In this document: one piece after another, positions 43,691 to 52,075 of the stretch | How the letters are laid out: every line of letters starts with the position of its first letter | Numbering within the stretch: the first letter of the stretch is position 1 | Assembly (NCBI GenBank): GCA_902801025.1 | Contig: CADCGZ010000022.1 | Coordinates: forward strand, 1 to 59,480 | Reading direction: 5' to 3' | DNA: 59,480 nt | DNA from: an uncultured bacterium | GTDB lineage: Bacteria > Verrucomicrobiota > Kiritimatiellia > RFP12 > UBA1067 | The notes under the pieces: model-generated | Told to the model about the DNA's origin: nothing | What the model saw: only the letters and a program-made list of their open reading frames with translations | Database searches by the model: none | Made by a program: the position numbers and the translations under genes

Positions 43691-44215
43691 TTAAACCGGA
43701 CGAAGCCAGTAGCCAAGGGCGTACAGCTGCGCCGTCAGCTCGCGGCAAAGGCAACCGGCGATCTCGCGGCAATGCGGGATGTCCTCGGCAAGCTGGTACG
43801 TGCAGCAGACAGGGTGCTCGTCCGGGGTATGCGCTATGGCCAGCTCCAGCGGCATGCCGCGCTGGAGGCTGCCGAAGTCAAGCTTGTCGTAGATCTCCGG
43901 AGGACAGACGATGCTCAGCTGCGTCCGAATTCCATATGAGTCGGCGACTGCGAACATGACGCAAATCTTGCGGGGCTTGGCATCTCCCGGTTTCAGGCAC
44001 TCAATCTCGAAACGCAGTTCCGCGGCGCACGTCTCGGGCACCTCATAGCCGACTGGTCCCAACCTCCCGTCCCAGCCGCGCAGCTCGACCGAGGTGAACG
44101 CACCGGTGTCCCAGGTGGAGCGCATCTGGCTATTGAGCTCAAGGTCGCCGATACGCCGTCCGGCGCAGTCCGCGGCGAGGCCCGAGGCCTGTAGTGCAAC
44201 GTTTTGTATCTTCAT
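43691..44215 (-). CDS. Aspartic-protease-like protein with one DTGA site
   Basis: The 174-residue protein starts MKIQNVALQASGLAADCAGR. At about 34-45 it has RSTWDTGAFTSVELRGW, the Asp-Thr-Gly-Ala site of retropepsin-like proteins. The rest is beta-rich, with YDKLDFGSLQRGMPLELA and a Cys-rich end (CCTYQLAEDIPHCREIAGCLC). GAAAGGGAG precedes the ATG and a TGGTATAAC -10 box lies at 44233-44241. If active it would work as a dimer. It is one of three aspartic-protease-like genes in 5 kb. Confidence 0.7.
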   Translation of the reverse strand: MKIQNVALQASGLAADCAGRRIGDLELNSQMRSTWDTGAFTSVELRGWDGRLGPVGYEVPETCAAELRFEIECLKPGDAKPRKICVMFAVADSYGIRTQLSIVCPPEIYDKLDFGSLQRGMPLELAIAHTPDEHPVCCTYQLAEDIPHCREIAGCLCRELTAQLYALGYWLRPV

Positions 44216-44288
44216 GGTTTCTCCCTTTCTTGGTTATACCAAAATTGTCGGCGGCTGATCTATATCACCTACCTAAGGATTGTCTTTG

Positions 44289-44537
44289 TCACTGTTTTTC
44301 GTTGTTGCCCGTCCTTTCACCACTCTCGGCAAGATACACACTCTCCCCGTCTGCTGTTTTATATGCCGTAATATCTCCCTTATGAAAGAATTCCATGGCC
44401 GACATCATTTCACTTTCCCCACGTTCCCGCAGCCCGGGGAATGTTTTCTTCATCCAGGCGAGGACTTCCTCCTTTGTCCCCTCGATGGCGCCATCAACAA
44501 TTTCTTCTCTGTCATTTATGCATGTGAATCGCTTCAT
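44289..44537 (-). CDS. Small TKEEVLAWM-family protein
   Basis: The 82-residue protein: MKRFTCINDREEIVDG, then AIEGTKEEVLAWMKKTFPGL, SEMMSAMEFFHKGD, TADGESVYLAES. The ATG has an AAAGGAAAAA leader. A close paralogue runs off the right edge (59270-59480), and 53134-53511 shares the TEEEILAWIK helix. MSAMEFF recalls the SAEEFF tail of the MRIYGV protein at 14464. Function unknown. Confidence 0.75.
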   Translation of the reverse strand: MKRFTCINDREEIVDGAIEGTKEEVLAWMKKTFPGLRERGESEMMSAMEFFHKGDITAYKTADGESVYLAESGERTGNNEKQ

Positions 44538-44803
44538 TTTAATTTTTCCTTTCTAAGTACAAGAACGCCAAGAACAACCGCACTCTTACAATTCATTTCG
44601 CGCAAGGGCGAGTCGCCCTCGCCACATACGGACAGAATCGCCAGGCTTACATGCTTTAGTTAACAATTTCATTTTCCCTTGATAGGATTGGGGTATGAAA
44701 ATTATTAACAAAGCACTCCGCAACGAATCGACACACGTTCCGCAATGAGCGCGCGCCGCAAAAAATGGTTCACCTCACATCTGCATGCCGGGACATGTAG
44801 ATG
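44538..44803. other. Intergenic stretch with a small hairpin
   Basis: AT-rich, no coding frame with a start signal. AGGGCG/CGCCCT forms a small hairpin near 44605-44620, and an imperfect hairpin spans the stop of the next gene (44785-44817). Confidence 0.4.
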
Positions 44804-45211
44804 CTATCCCTCGGCATGACCTTCAGCCATCATGCCGAGAAAGGCCGCGCCAAGCTCGCCGACGGAATTGGCCATCAGCTCGTCGAACGACGAGAGTCCT
44901 GACGAGACGTCCTTCGGACGCGGACTGCGCCTGAACACTCCGCTCTTCTCGAACCGCAGGGCGGATGCGTGCACGAGTTCGTGGAAAAGCGTGGCGATGC
45001 TTTCCGGCGAGCCGTCGAGTCTCTCCACCCACACGAGGCAGCCAAACGTCTCGGCCGGCATCGTGTCCGCCGACACCGTGGCGCCGCGCTTGTACGTGAA
45101 CACCGGCTCTCCGCCGAACATCGCCTGGTTCAGCTCCTCCGCCGGGCCGATCCGCAGGTCAACCAGAAACCCGTCAAACTTCGATTCATACTGCAACTCA
45201 ATCATTTTCAT
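44804..45211 (-). CDS. Small zincin-type metallopeptidase
   Basis: A protein of 135 residues from ATG 45211 (MKMIELQYESKFDGF), with GGAGG just upstream; a longer TTG reading has none. SIATLFHELVHASALRF is a HExxH zinc site, and FDELMANSVGELGAAFLGM supplies the third Glu ligand, as in ArdC/ImmA-like zincins (HExxH...E). Such proteins cut repressors in mobile elements or counter restriction. There is no signal peptide, so the target is intracellular. The likeness is to the motif only. Confidence 0.7.
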   Translation of the reverse strand: MKMIELQYESKFDGFLVDLRIGPAEELNQAMFGGEPVFTYKRGATVSADTMPAETFGCLVWVERLDGSPESIATLFHELVHASALRFEKSGVFRRSPRPKDVSSGLSSFDELMANSVGELGAAFLGMMAEGHAEG

Positions 45212-45272
45212 GTTCCTCCATAAAATAAGAGCGGCGCCCGAAGGCGCGCGCGCGCTGGATGCTCGTCTCCCG

Positions 45273-45334
45273 TCACGGGATGGCGCGAGCCTCGTCCGAC
45301 TCGGGATCAACAAGCTTGAGCCTCGTCCAGCATC
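45273..45334 (-). pseudogene. Repeated C-terminal shard (copy 1)
   Basis: Minus strand frame: CWTRLKLVDPESDEARAIP, stop. Copy 2 at 50692-50760 reads LWTQLKLVDPESDEARKVP, stop. The parent gene is not in the window. It directly follows a leader and AGGAAAGGG box whose ATG gives only Met-Gln before a stop. Confidence 0.65.
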
Positions 45335-45410
45335 CGCCGGATTTATTGCATTTCCCTTTCCTTAGTTGTGGTTTGGCGACTCCCTGTCTTCCATATTTCC
45401 TCTGCCCAGA

Positions 45411-45749
45411 TTATGCCGCGGGCACGTAGGGGCGGGAATAGGGACAACGGGCGACAGGCAGCTCCTGACCGCGAGCGGCGCCTGCCGCCTTCATCCGGCG
45501 GAGGTTGTCCTCGCGCATCTTGACGATCTCGGAGGCGGCGTATCTGCCGCTGCTCCACATCGCGTCAATTTCGGCCTCGCGGCGCTTCCATTCATAATAT
45601 GCCTTCTCTCCGTATTCCCTGATATAGAGATCGGACTCTTTCATCACTTTGACCGACGGCCTCTTGTGTGCGCGGCGCGGCGCCGGCGATTTCTTCGCCA
45701 TGCTCGCGGAAGCGATGCGATCTGTATTCCAGCTAGAATGAATACTCAT
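45411..45749 (-). CDS. Small basic protein of unknown function
   Basis: The 112-residue protein starts MSIHSSWNTDRIASASMAKK with AAGGAGG 7 bases before the ATG. It is highly basic at the N-terminus (KKSPAPRRAHKRPS) and has a charged helix (YYEWKRREAEIDAMWSSGRY, AASEIVKMREDNLRRM). No family recognised. The basic start and A-x-S-E-I stretch loosely recall the MRIYGV family, but the core is absent. Confidence 0.65.
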   Translation of the reverse strand: MSIHSSWNTDRIASASMAKKSPAPRRAHKRPSVKVMKESDLYIREYGEKAYYEWKRREAEIDAMWSSGRYAASEIVKMREDNLRRMKAAGAARGQELPVARCPYSRPYVPAA

Positions 45750-45909
45750 TTTTACCTCCTTAATTATTTAAGTGACTAAAAAATATAATGGTGAACCTTG
45801 CCAAATCTTACATCTATTGATGCAGCGGCAAGATTTAGAACTACAGAAAACACGAAACTACACGGAATTCAAGCCTTCCAGCATTGAATCGTTATACCAC
45901 GACCCGCAT

Positions 45910-46593
45910 TCAAGATAGAGAATCTTGATGCTTTTTCCTCTCGATGATGTCCAGCGTATGCCGGAGCGTTTCCTCGATTTCCCTCGTTCCGTCTTTCAGC
46001 GCAAGCCAGCGGCCCTGCTGGTAGCGGAACATATTCTTCGCCGGGGCCACCCGTTCGAACAGGTATTTTGTATTCGCGCTCTGGACGATGTTGCACGCAT
46101 CCTTCCCTGGTGCAATGCGCAGCCCGCGCCCGCACATCTGGATGGTAGGCAGGCGGCTCGCGTCACGGGCAAACACCGAAGTCACATCCGGCTGGTCAAA
46201 ACCCTCGGTCAGCATCGCGACATTGGCGACGACCCTCACCTTGTTCTCAAGGAACCTCTGCAGCTGCCGGTCCTTGTCGCTATCCGCCGTCACCACCTCG
46301 ACTTCAATCCCGCCTTCGGCCATGTAATTCTTGAACTCAAGGCATTCGGCTATGGTATGGAAGTAGACGAGGCTCTTCCCCCAGCGCTCCGGGCATTTAA
46401 GATAGTGTTCGGCGACATCCTTCGGCGCATACCTCGGCATAAGGTAGGAGTTGAACCTGCTGAGGTAGCCGTCCCTCATCAGCCGTCCGATCGAGCATGT
46501 CCGAACCGTCTCCTGGAAGGAAAGCTTCATGCGGTCCGTCCGAAGCGGGACGAAGCGAGCATCGTCGCCGACATTTGGATGTTTCATGTGCAT
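45910..46593 (-). pseudogene. C-terminal half of a DEAH helicase with a new start
   Basis: After 15 new residues (MHMKHPNVGDDARFV) it matches the helicase at 8058-9710 from its motif III: PLRTDRMKLSFQETVRTC, GRLMRDGYLSRFNSYLMP, RWGKSLVYFHTIAECLEF, FDQPDVTSVFARD, QMCGRGLRIAPGK, WLALKDGTREIEETLRHTL. Walker A and DEAH are missing, and so is the C-terminal extension. AGAAAGG precedes the ATG, so it may be translated. The frame is clean for 227 codons, which suggests recent truncation or a kept role as a regulator. Confidence 0.75.
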
Positions 46594-46664
46594 TGTTGTT
46601 TGCCTTTCTAAGGAATATATACCCTCGCTCCCCGCGAAATATTACAAAGGCGGCGAGAGAAAAA

Positions 46665-46690
46665 TGTCCGCGGCATTAATGCCGCGGACA
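46665..46690. terminator. 26-base perfect palindrome behind the kinase gene
   Basis: A self-complementary sequence beginning TGTCCGCGGCATT, 71 bases after the kinase stop. It probably ends that transcript. A related sequence (TGTCCGCGGCG) is at 54315-54334. Confidence 0.5.
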
Positions 46691-46760
46691 CGAAAGCGTC
46701 ATGTACTAAGGCCCACTATTCGAGCCTGCGAAAGCAGGAAAATGACGAATTTTCCTGGAT

Positions 46761-48914
46761 TTATATCCTATGCCATTTCATTATGCGGTCGACATTGTCG
46801 ACCATGACGGCGAAGTTCTTGAAAAACTCAAAGCCGACAACGCCATCCTCAGGGACGGCATACGTGCCCTCCTCACTGTCTTTCGCATCTGCACAGAGCA
46901 AATCAAATTCATTGCCGCAGAACGATGCCCGCACCTTATAGACATCCGCCTCCCAAACCTTTCCGGAAACGCCGAAGTCTCGCACCTTTGACACTGGACT
47001 GCCTACCTTGTCAAACAAATCATGAATATACGAGTATGCCGCCCCTGTTTCCACATAATACTCGTGTTCATCGCCATTGACATCAAGGCGGATCTTCCAA
47101 GAATCGGCCGGATCCCCACCTATTCTGCACTCATGCCCTTCGAATGGGATTGGATCTTCTGATGTTACAAGCAACTGCTTGCTATAGTCAATCATCGTAT
47201 ACCGCTTTAGTCGGTCAAGCCCTCGCAGGTGCAGTTTCCTTTCGTTGAGGAACCTTCTGGCCTCCCCCATGATTTCCGAAGGCTCCGACACGGGGCAGCC
47301 TGTTTCCACAAGCCATCTCGCAGTCGATCCTTCAACTTGGGCTATTGGGACCCTCTTTGAAATATCAAGATGCATCCTAAGCAACAGCTTTGGCGGAATC
47401 ACACTGAACTCGTTTCCCTTGAAGAATTTCACAAGAATCTTCTTGTACATGTCCGGCAAATCGCTGTCGTTTATTCCAGCGACGGTCTCTTCCTCTATTT
47501 GGGAAAATGTATCCCGGCCGCTTCCAAACCGCAACGCCGTGGTTGCGTCCATATCCCTGAAGATACGCCGCGCGCCGGCTTTGCCGAAAAAGGCATTCCG
47601 CCCCTCGTTATAGTCTATGTTCGGAAAGTTCAAGTATGTTCCAGGTCCTATCAGCGCATACAGCAATCCGTTCTCTGGAGGGTACTCGTCACTTGTGTTA
47701 TGGAACACCGCGTAGTCGCGCAGGACGACTATGGACGATGACGGGCCCTTGATGTTTGCCTCCAGGATGCCCTTCCCTTGGATGATCAATATTGTGTTTT
47801 CAGGAAGAGTCAAGACATTACAGTCATTTGACACGAATCGTCGACACGTCTCACGGCAATTCAAGTCTATCGTCCAGACCGAGGCCTTTGAACGCGTTCG
47901 CTCCCTGTCATGGCGTACAAACTGGATTATATCCACACGTTCTTCTTCAGCATCATCTATAAGCCGCTCCGCCTCCCGCTGCTGGGAAATCCGGCGCTTC
48001 CTCATGTTCCAGTACTGCCTGTTCTGGATCTTATCTATGGATCTTACATCCTCGATAAGCGAATCTACGTCGTCATAGCGACAATTGGGCCGCTGAGAAA
48101 TGCATTTGTTTATTATATAGCCCCAGTTGTCTGGCACTTTCTCGGCAAACATGTCTCGAATCAAATGCCCGATCTCAAAGATGTCCCAGCATGGGCTGTA
48201 GCTTGCATCGCCAGGCCCGCGGCCCGGGGTGGCCACCGACTGCTCCGTCGCCGTGACCTGGTACGCTCGCCTCGCTTCGTAGTCGATTGCCTCGTCCACC
48301 GCCTCAATCGGCACCGCAGAACCAAAATCTACCAGCAATGGCTTAGGCCACTTCCCTGTCCTAAACAGAATATTTCCCTCTTTTATGTCGCGATGGATGT
48401 AGCCGGCCCTATGAACAGCCCGCACGGACTCTAGAAAACCGAGCATGAACGCCTGCCTCATCTTGTCTCCATGCACTTCGCTCTCTGGAATGCGGAAAGG
48501 ATACTCTGGATGCCCAAACTCGTCACACGACTTCATCAAATGCTCCATGACGAAGAAAGGACGCCCCTCGCATTCCCCGTAATCAAGAACATCGACAATA
48601 TGATCCGTGCCGACCTTCTTTTTGCAGTTTAAGAGCATCTCGAGTTCGCGGCGCGTTCGCTTGTTTCCAGAGGAGTCGGCCTTGAGGTCAGAAGATATCT
48701 TGATGGCGACTGGCCTGCGCGTGACGACATTCCTTGCAACGTAAACAGACGCAAACCCTCCGATCCCAGCGCGTCCCACGACTGAATATGCGCCCATCTT
48801 CCCCTCAAGTACGGCATTCGGCCGCAGAAGATACGCCTTGCGGCCATAAACCACGCCAATATAGCTGATGGACGACCTTCTCCCCTTTATTCCCCTCTCT
48901 GCGTTCCGCTTCAT
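46761..48914 (-). CDS. Ser/Thr protein kinase with a pepsin-like C-terminal domain
   Basis: A protein of 717 residues from ATG 48914 (MKRNAERGIKGRR), 13 bases after the stop of the sigma gene, with GGAG before it. Kinase: GRAGIGGFASVYVAR (Gly loop), PVAIKIS (Lys), YIHRDIKEGNILF (catalytic loop), LVDFGSA (DFG), all intact. A middle region (about 340-540) is unrecognised. The last 180 residues align with the two-DTG protein at 42897-43517, but read WLVETGCPVSE and YYVETGAAYSYIH: both catalytic Asp are Glu. It ends DGVVGFEFFKNFAVMVD. The tail is therefore more likely a binding or sensing domain than a protease. Downstream of a sigma factor, it probably controls it by phosphorylation (inference). 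Confidence 0.88.
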   Translation of the reverse strand: MKRNAERGIKGRRSSISYIGVVYGRKAYLLRPNAVLEGKMGAYSVVGRAGIGGFASVYVARNVVTRRPVAIKISSDLKADSSGNKRTRRELEMLLNCKKKVGTDHIVDVLDYGECEGRPFFVMEHLMKSCDEFGHPEYPFRIPESEVHGDKMRQAFMLGFLESVRAVHRAGYIHRDIKEGNILFRTGKWPKPLLVDFGSAVPIEAVDEAIDYEARRAYQVTATEQSVATPGRGPGDASYSPCWDIFEIGHLIRDMFAEKVPDNWGYIINKCISQRPNCRYDDVDSLIEDVRSIDKIQNRQYWNMRKRRISQQREAERLIDDAEEERVDIIQFVRHDRERTRSKASVWTIDLNCRETCRRFVSNDCNVLTLPENTILIIQGKGILEANIKGPSSSIVVLRDYAVFHNTSDEYPPENGLLYALIGPGTYLNFPNIDYNEGRNAFFGKAGARRIFRDMDATTALRFGSGRDTFSQIEEETVAGINDSDLPDMYKKILVKFFKGNEFSVIPPKLLLRMHLDISKRVPIAQVEGSTARWLVETGCPVSEPSEIMGEARRFLNERKLHLRGLDRLKRYTMIDYSKQLLVTSEDPIPFEGHECRIGGDPADSWKIRLDVNGDEHEYYVETGAAYSYIHDLFDKVGSPVSKVRDFGVSGKVWEADVYKVRASFCGNEFDLLCADAKDSEEGTYAVPEDGVVGFEFFKNFAVMVDNVDRIMKWHRI

Positions 48915-48927
48915 ACACCGCTCCGCA

Positions 48928-50517
48928 TTAGGGATTTTTGCCGCGCTTGCGTCTCGCAATCATCTCCTTGGCCAGCGCAACCATGAATTTGTCGTAATGT
49001 TTGATTTTCTTGCCGGCGATCTCGGTCCACAGCTGATTTATCGCCATATCATAATCGGAATCCTCTCCGCCGACAAACTTAAAGAGGGCACGAGCAGCTT
49101 TCTCGGCCTTGCCAAGATTCCTGTGCTTGATCTGATACACATAGTTCTCCTTAATGTCCCATTTCTCCGCAAGGGCAGACGGAGAGTCCTTGTCCTTGAT
49201 GAGCCTCATGAACACGTCCTTTGTCAGGTCGTCGAGGGAGTCGTCCAGAACTACAGCCTTCATCACTACATCAAACACCTTGGCCATCGCCTCGTAACGC
49301 TCTTCGAATTCTTGCTTCAAGCACATCTCGCCAGGATTGTATGCCTGGTTTTCCAAGATGTCGCCAAGGCGTTTTGTCTCAAGCCCCTCTTTGCCATTTT
49401 TCTCAATCGGAGTCTCGAACGAAACAACAGAAAGCTTGCCTCGCTTCGTCTCAGTACTCCATTTTGTCCTCTTGGCGTTCTCAAGCGCCCGCAAGAGGTA
49501 TTGGCGGAACCTGATCTTGACTTGCTTTCCCGTTTTCTTGTTAACAGGATTCAATGCCTTGAATATGCTTGGGGGCACCCGTTTTTCCCCGGTCACGGGA
49601 TCTTCGACCATTGCGAAACGCTTCCAGAAGTTGGCAAATACCGTATGCACCAAATCCCACTGATCTTTCTCCTGCTCTGATTCTTTGGTCAAACCAAGGT
49701 ATTTCAGCATCGCCGGGCAATACAGGTTGTAGAACTCTTCATAGGCCTTCCTATCACCCGCATTGATGCGGGAAAGGAGGGTTTTTCGCGTCGTGACGAA
49801 CAATTCCGCGTTGCGACTTTCATTGTTGACAAGCCTGTTGAGGGCATCCCTCTCCGCCGGCGTAAGATGTCTTTCCCCTTTCTCTTTTGGTGACTTTCGC
49901 CGCGACGGCTGCTTCGCCTTTGCGAAGGCATCCTTTACCGCCTTCTCTTCTTCCACGGACTGCTCCTTGGCTTGCAGCTCCTGCTTGATCCTCTCCACAT
50001 ATTTCGTATCGCCTTTCCCATTTCTAAGCATGTCGCGGACCTTCATCAACGCCTTGCCAAGAAGGTTTTGCCCAGGCCAGTCCTTCTCGTCGGTCTGCGA
50101 TGCCGCTTTGGCGTCAATGCCAATGCCCCATTTGGAATCCTTGGGACTCGCCTCGGCGATAACCGCATCGCCTGTCGCTAAAAGCAATTCCTTCAACCTG
50201 TCATTCTGGGAGAACTTTGCGAAATTCGCCTTGACAACTTCATCAAACCCCACAGCCTGCCATTTGGCTTCATCGTATCCGCTGACGGCGCGCCCGAGAC
50301 GCTTCATGATCATCGGGGACTTTGCGGCCATTATCTTACTTTCAGACTCTAAGTCACCGAAGAGTCTCGCCTTCGCCGCCATCATGTATTGCTCGGCATA
50401 CCTATAATATTCGCCGTCAATGATGAACCCTGACCTGAACCATTGCGAAAGGAAACCAAACTTCCCATGCGCCTCCCAGAAAAGCACATGCTCATTCAAA
50501 GAATTCTTCTTTTCCAT
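48928..50517 (-). CDS. NADAR domain fused to an ECF-like sigma factor
   Basis: A protein of 529 residues starts MEKKNSLNEHVLFWEAHGKF after GAAGGGG. Residues about 10-175 are NADAR/YbiA: FGFLSQWFRSGFIIDGEYYR, YAEQYMMAAKARLF, MAAKSPMIMKRLGRAVSGYD, KLLLATGD-like LLLATGDAVIAEASP, KWGIGI, GQNLLGKALMKVRDML. After a charged linker, sigma region 2 follows: GDRKAYEEFYNLYCPAML, DLVHTVFANFWKRF, RFRQYLLRALENAKR. Region 4: LTKDVFMRLIKD, SPSALAEKWDIKENYVYQI. The fusion is in one clean frame. NADAR domains bind or process ADP-ribose derivatives, so the sigma part could report such a signal. The Ser/Thr kinase gene follows at once. Confidence 0.85.
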   Translation of the reverse strand: MEKKNSLNEHVLFWEAHGKFGFLSQWFRSGFIIDGEYYRYAEQYMMAAKARLFGDLESESKIMAAKSPMIMKRLGRAVSGYDEAKWQAVGFDEVVKANFAKFSQNDRLKELLLATGDAVIAEASPKDSKWGIGIDAKAASQTDEKDWPGQNLLGKALMKVRDMLRNGKGDTKYVERIKQELQAKEQSVEEEKAVKDAFAKAKQPSRRKSPKEKGERHLTPAERDALNRLVNNESRNAELFVTTRKTLLSRINAGDRKAYEEFYNLYCPAMLKYLGLTKESEQEKDQWDLVHTVFANFWKRFAMVEDPVTGEKRVPPSIFKALNPVNKKTGKQVKIRFRQYLLRALENAKRTKWSTETKRGKLSVVSFETPIEKNGKEGLETKRLGDILENQAYNPGEMCLKQEFEERYEAMAKVFDVVMKAVVLDDSLDDLTKDVFMRLIKDKDSPSALAEKWDIKENYVYQIKHRNLGKAEKAARALFKFVGGEDSDYDMAINQLWTEIAGKKIKHYDKFMVALAKEMIARRKRGKNP

Positions 50518-50766
50518 TTTCACCCCTTCAAGGCAATTGCAGACCCCTCTTTCGCGAAGTTGGCAGGGCAAGCCGTAAGGCTTGCTAACACCTGCCAAAG
50601 CCACCTCTCCCTCCGCAGAGGAATCATATGTTAGTATTTTATCATTTCCCGCGCTTTCCAGCAAGTGGGGCATGGTGCGACGGGGATAATCTTACGGAAC
50701 CTTACGGGCTTCGTCGGACTCGGGATCGACAAGCTTCAGCTGCGTCCACAGCTTATGTCCTATTGC
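50518..50766. other. Intergenic stretch with hairpin and gene shard
   Basis: GCAAGCC/GGCTTGC form a hairpin at about 50566-50584, in the leader of the NADAR-sigma gene. The shard LWTQLKLVDPESDEARKVP, stop, lies at 50692-50760 (minus), a copy of the one at 45273-45334. Confidence 0.55.
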
Positions 50767-51564
50767 CTATTGTACAATTCTCGCCAAAGCTGCTGCTTCC
50801 TTGAATGTCGCGCCAACGATGTAGCATTTAACGTCATATCTATCGGAGACTTCAGAATCGGCAGGAAGATCAAGGCCGGGGAACGGACACAGCTCCACAT
50901 CCGAGAAATCCCTGAGGCAAGGGAACGCCTGGAAAACCATTTCGCAGTGGTTGTTTCCAATGCCAACTTCCTGAACTCCTTGATGATCCGAGTAATACCA
51001 ACGGACGCCAAGGATACGTGCAATTCTGCGCATGAAGCTGCCGTCGACATAAGATGCATTAAAGCCGACATGGTAGGCCTCTTGATACATTGCCGCCACG
51101 CGAATATCATGGGGAATCAGGAACTGCATCGCAAATTCAAGCGATTCTGCGACAACGAAGATGACCGTGCGCGTTATTATGCCACGATCACGCGTGTCAC
51201 ATGTAACACGACATTCCACCACCCGGCCTAGATCTGGTTCTATGTGCCCCCTTGCCTGATCCGTCGGCATGTGCAAGACGCCGGTAAACCCATCCAGCCG
51301 GCTATATTCCCTTACATGCTCAATGCGGACTCTCCGAATTTTATCGTCCTCGGAGCGAGATGTAAGCTCCGTCCCGTCGGCAGGAATGACAGATTCGGGC
51401 ATACGGTTCTCCGTCCGTAGCCACACGTCCGGCATAAACCCTTTCCTCCGGTCCCCGACAAGCAAGTCTTCGTATTGCTTCGTCCCTGTAACATCAATAA
51501 ACGTTGGTCTCCAGAGAATTTTCTTCCCCGCAAGCTTCTTCTCAAGATCTTTTGATGTCATCAT
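50767..51564 (-). CDS. Protein of unknown function, 265 residues
   Basis: ATG 51564 (MMTSKDLEKKLAGKKILWRP) has AAAAGGAG 7 bases before it in an A-rich leader. Beta-rich: GRVVECRVTCDTRDRGIITR, TVIFVVAESLEFAMQFLIP, GVQEVGIGNNHCEMVF. It has a general likeness in layout to the DTGA protein at 43691 (regions ending in RxxxxxI-F-VA) but no DTG site. No function assigned. Confidence 0.7.
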   Translation of the reverse strand: MMTSKDLEKKLAGKKILWRPTFIDVTGTKQYEDLLVGDRRKGFMPDVWLRTENRMPESVIPADGTELTSRSEDDKIRRVRIEHVREYSRLDGFTGVLHMPTDQARGHIEPDLGRVVECRVTCDTRDRGIITRTVIFVVAESLEFAMQFLIPHDIRVAAMYQEAYHVGFNASYVDGSFMRRIARILGVRWYYSDHQGVQEVGIGNNHCEMVFQAFPCLRDFSDVELCPFPGLDLPADSEVSDRYDVKCYIVGATFKEAAALARIVQ

Positions 51565-51760
51565 GTTTTTTCTCCTTTTTAGTTCCACTTCTAATATAGA
51601 TAATGGATTTACCCCATCTCCTCTTACAGGGAAAGTTACTTGTACGCCCAGAATGGTGCCTGAATCCGATTTTCGACATTGCAATAATTGCGCTAAATCA
51701 CGCATTTTTGGCAACATTTCTAGTTCGTTTTTACGAAGCGAATTCTACTTTTCGAATACA

Positions 51761-51766
51761 TATAAT
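51761..51766 (+). promoter_or_regulatory. -10 box of the plus-strand pair
   Basis: TATAAT 8 bases before ATG 51775, again too close for a leader. TTCGTTTTTACGAA at about 51724-51737, an inverted repeat, could be an operator. Confidence 0.5.
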
Positions 51767-51774
51767 TGCGGCGT

Positions 51775-51966
51775 ATGGAAAACTACTACTCCTCAAGCGC
51801 TATCACGCGCAAAAACGAAAATGAAGTCGCATACTTCATGAACAAGCTCGAGGCCGCGGAATTCATCTCGCGGCACGAATCGAAGCTTGTCAACCACCCG
51901 ATCCTCCGCGGCAGATATGCCGAGAGGTTCGACGCGGGCGAAGGAGATCCTGGCTATGATGCCTGA
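51775..51966 (+). CDS. Small protein, first of a plus-strand pair
   Basis: A protein of 63 residues: MENYYSSSAITRKNENEVAY, FMNKLEAAEFISRHESK, LVNHPILRGRYAERF. No family recognised. No ribosome binding site; a TATAAT box stands 8 bases before the ATG. Its stop lies inside the start of the next gene (ATGATGCCTGA). With its neighbour it is the only plus-strand unit in the window. Size, overlap and own promoter are toxin-antitoxin-like, but there is no family support. A frameshift joining the two into one gene is an alternative. Confidence 0.55.
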   Translation: MENYYSSSAITRKNENEVAYFMNKLEAAEFISRHESKLVNHPILRGRYAERFDAGEGDPGYDA

Positions 51967-52075
51967 GTTCAAGTCGGTCACGAACATCGACCGCGCGAAG
52001 TGCGTCATGAACAAGGCCGTGCGGGAGGCGGCGCTCCGGCCGGGGAGCCGGCTCGCTTTCCTCTACGCGGCATAA
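51956..52075 (+). CDS. Very small protein, second of the plus-strand pair
   Basis: Thirty-nine residues: MMPEFKSVTNIDRAKCVMNK, AVREAALRPGSRLAFLYAA. GAAGGAG lies 9 bases before the first ATG, inside the upstream gene. It looks like one basic helix with a hydrophobic end. The stop codon TAA forms the loop of a 7-bp hairpin. Confidence 0.5.
   Translation: MMPEFKSVTNIDRAKCVMNKAVREAALRPGSRLAFLYAA

Noticed and set aside
44804..45313. Longer zincin reading from TTG 45313
   Set aside because: The added part is the other frame of a gene shard (VDPESDEAR) and has no ribosome binding site.
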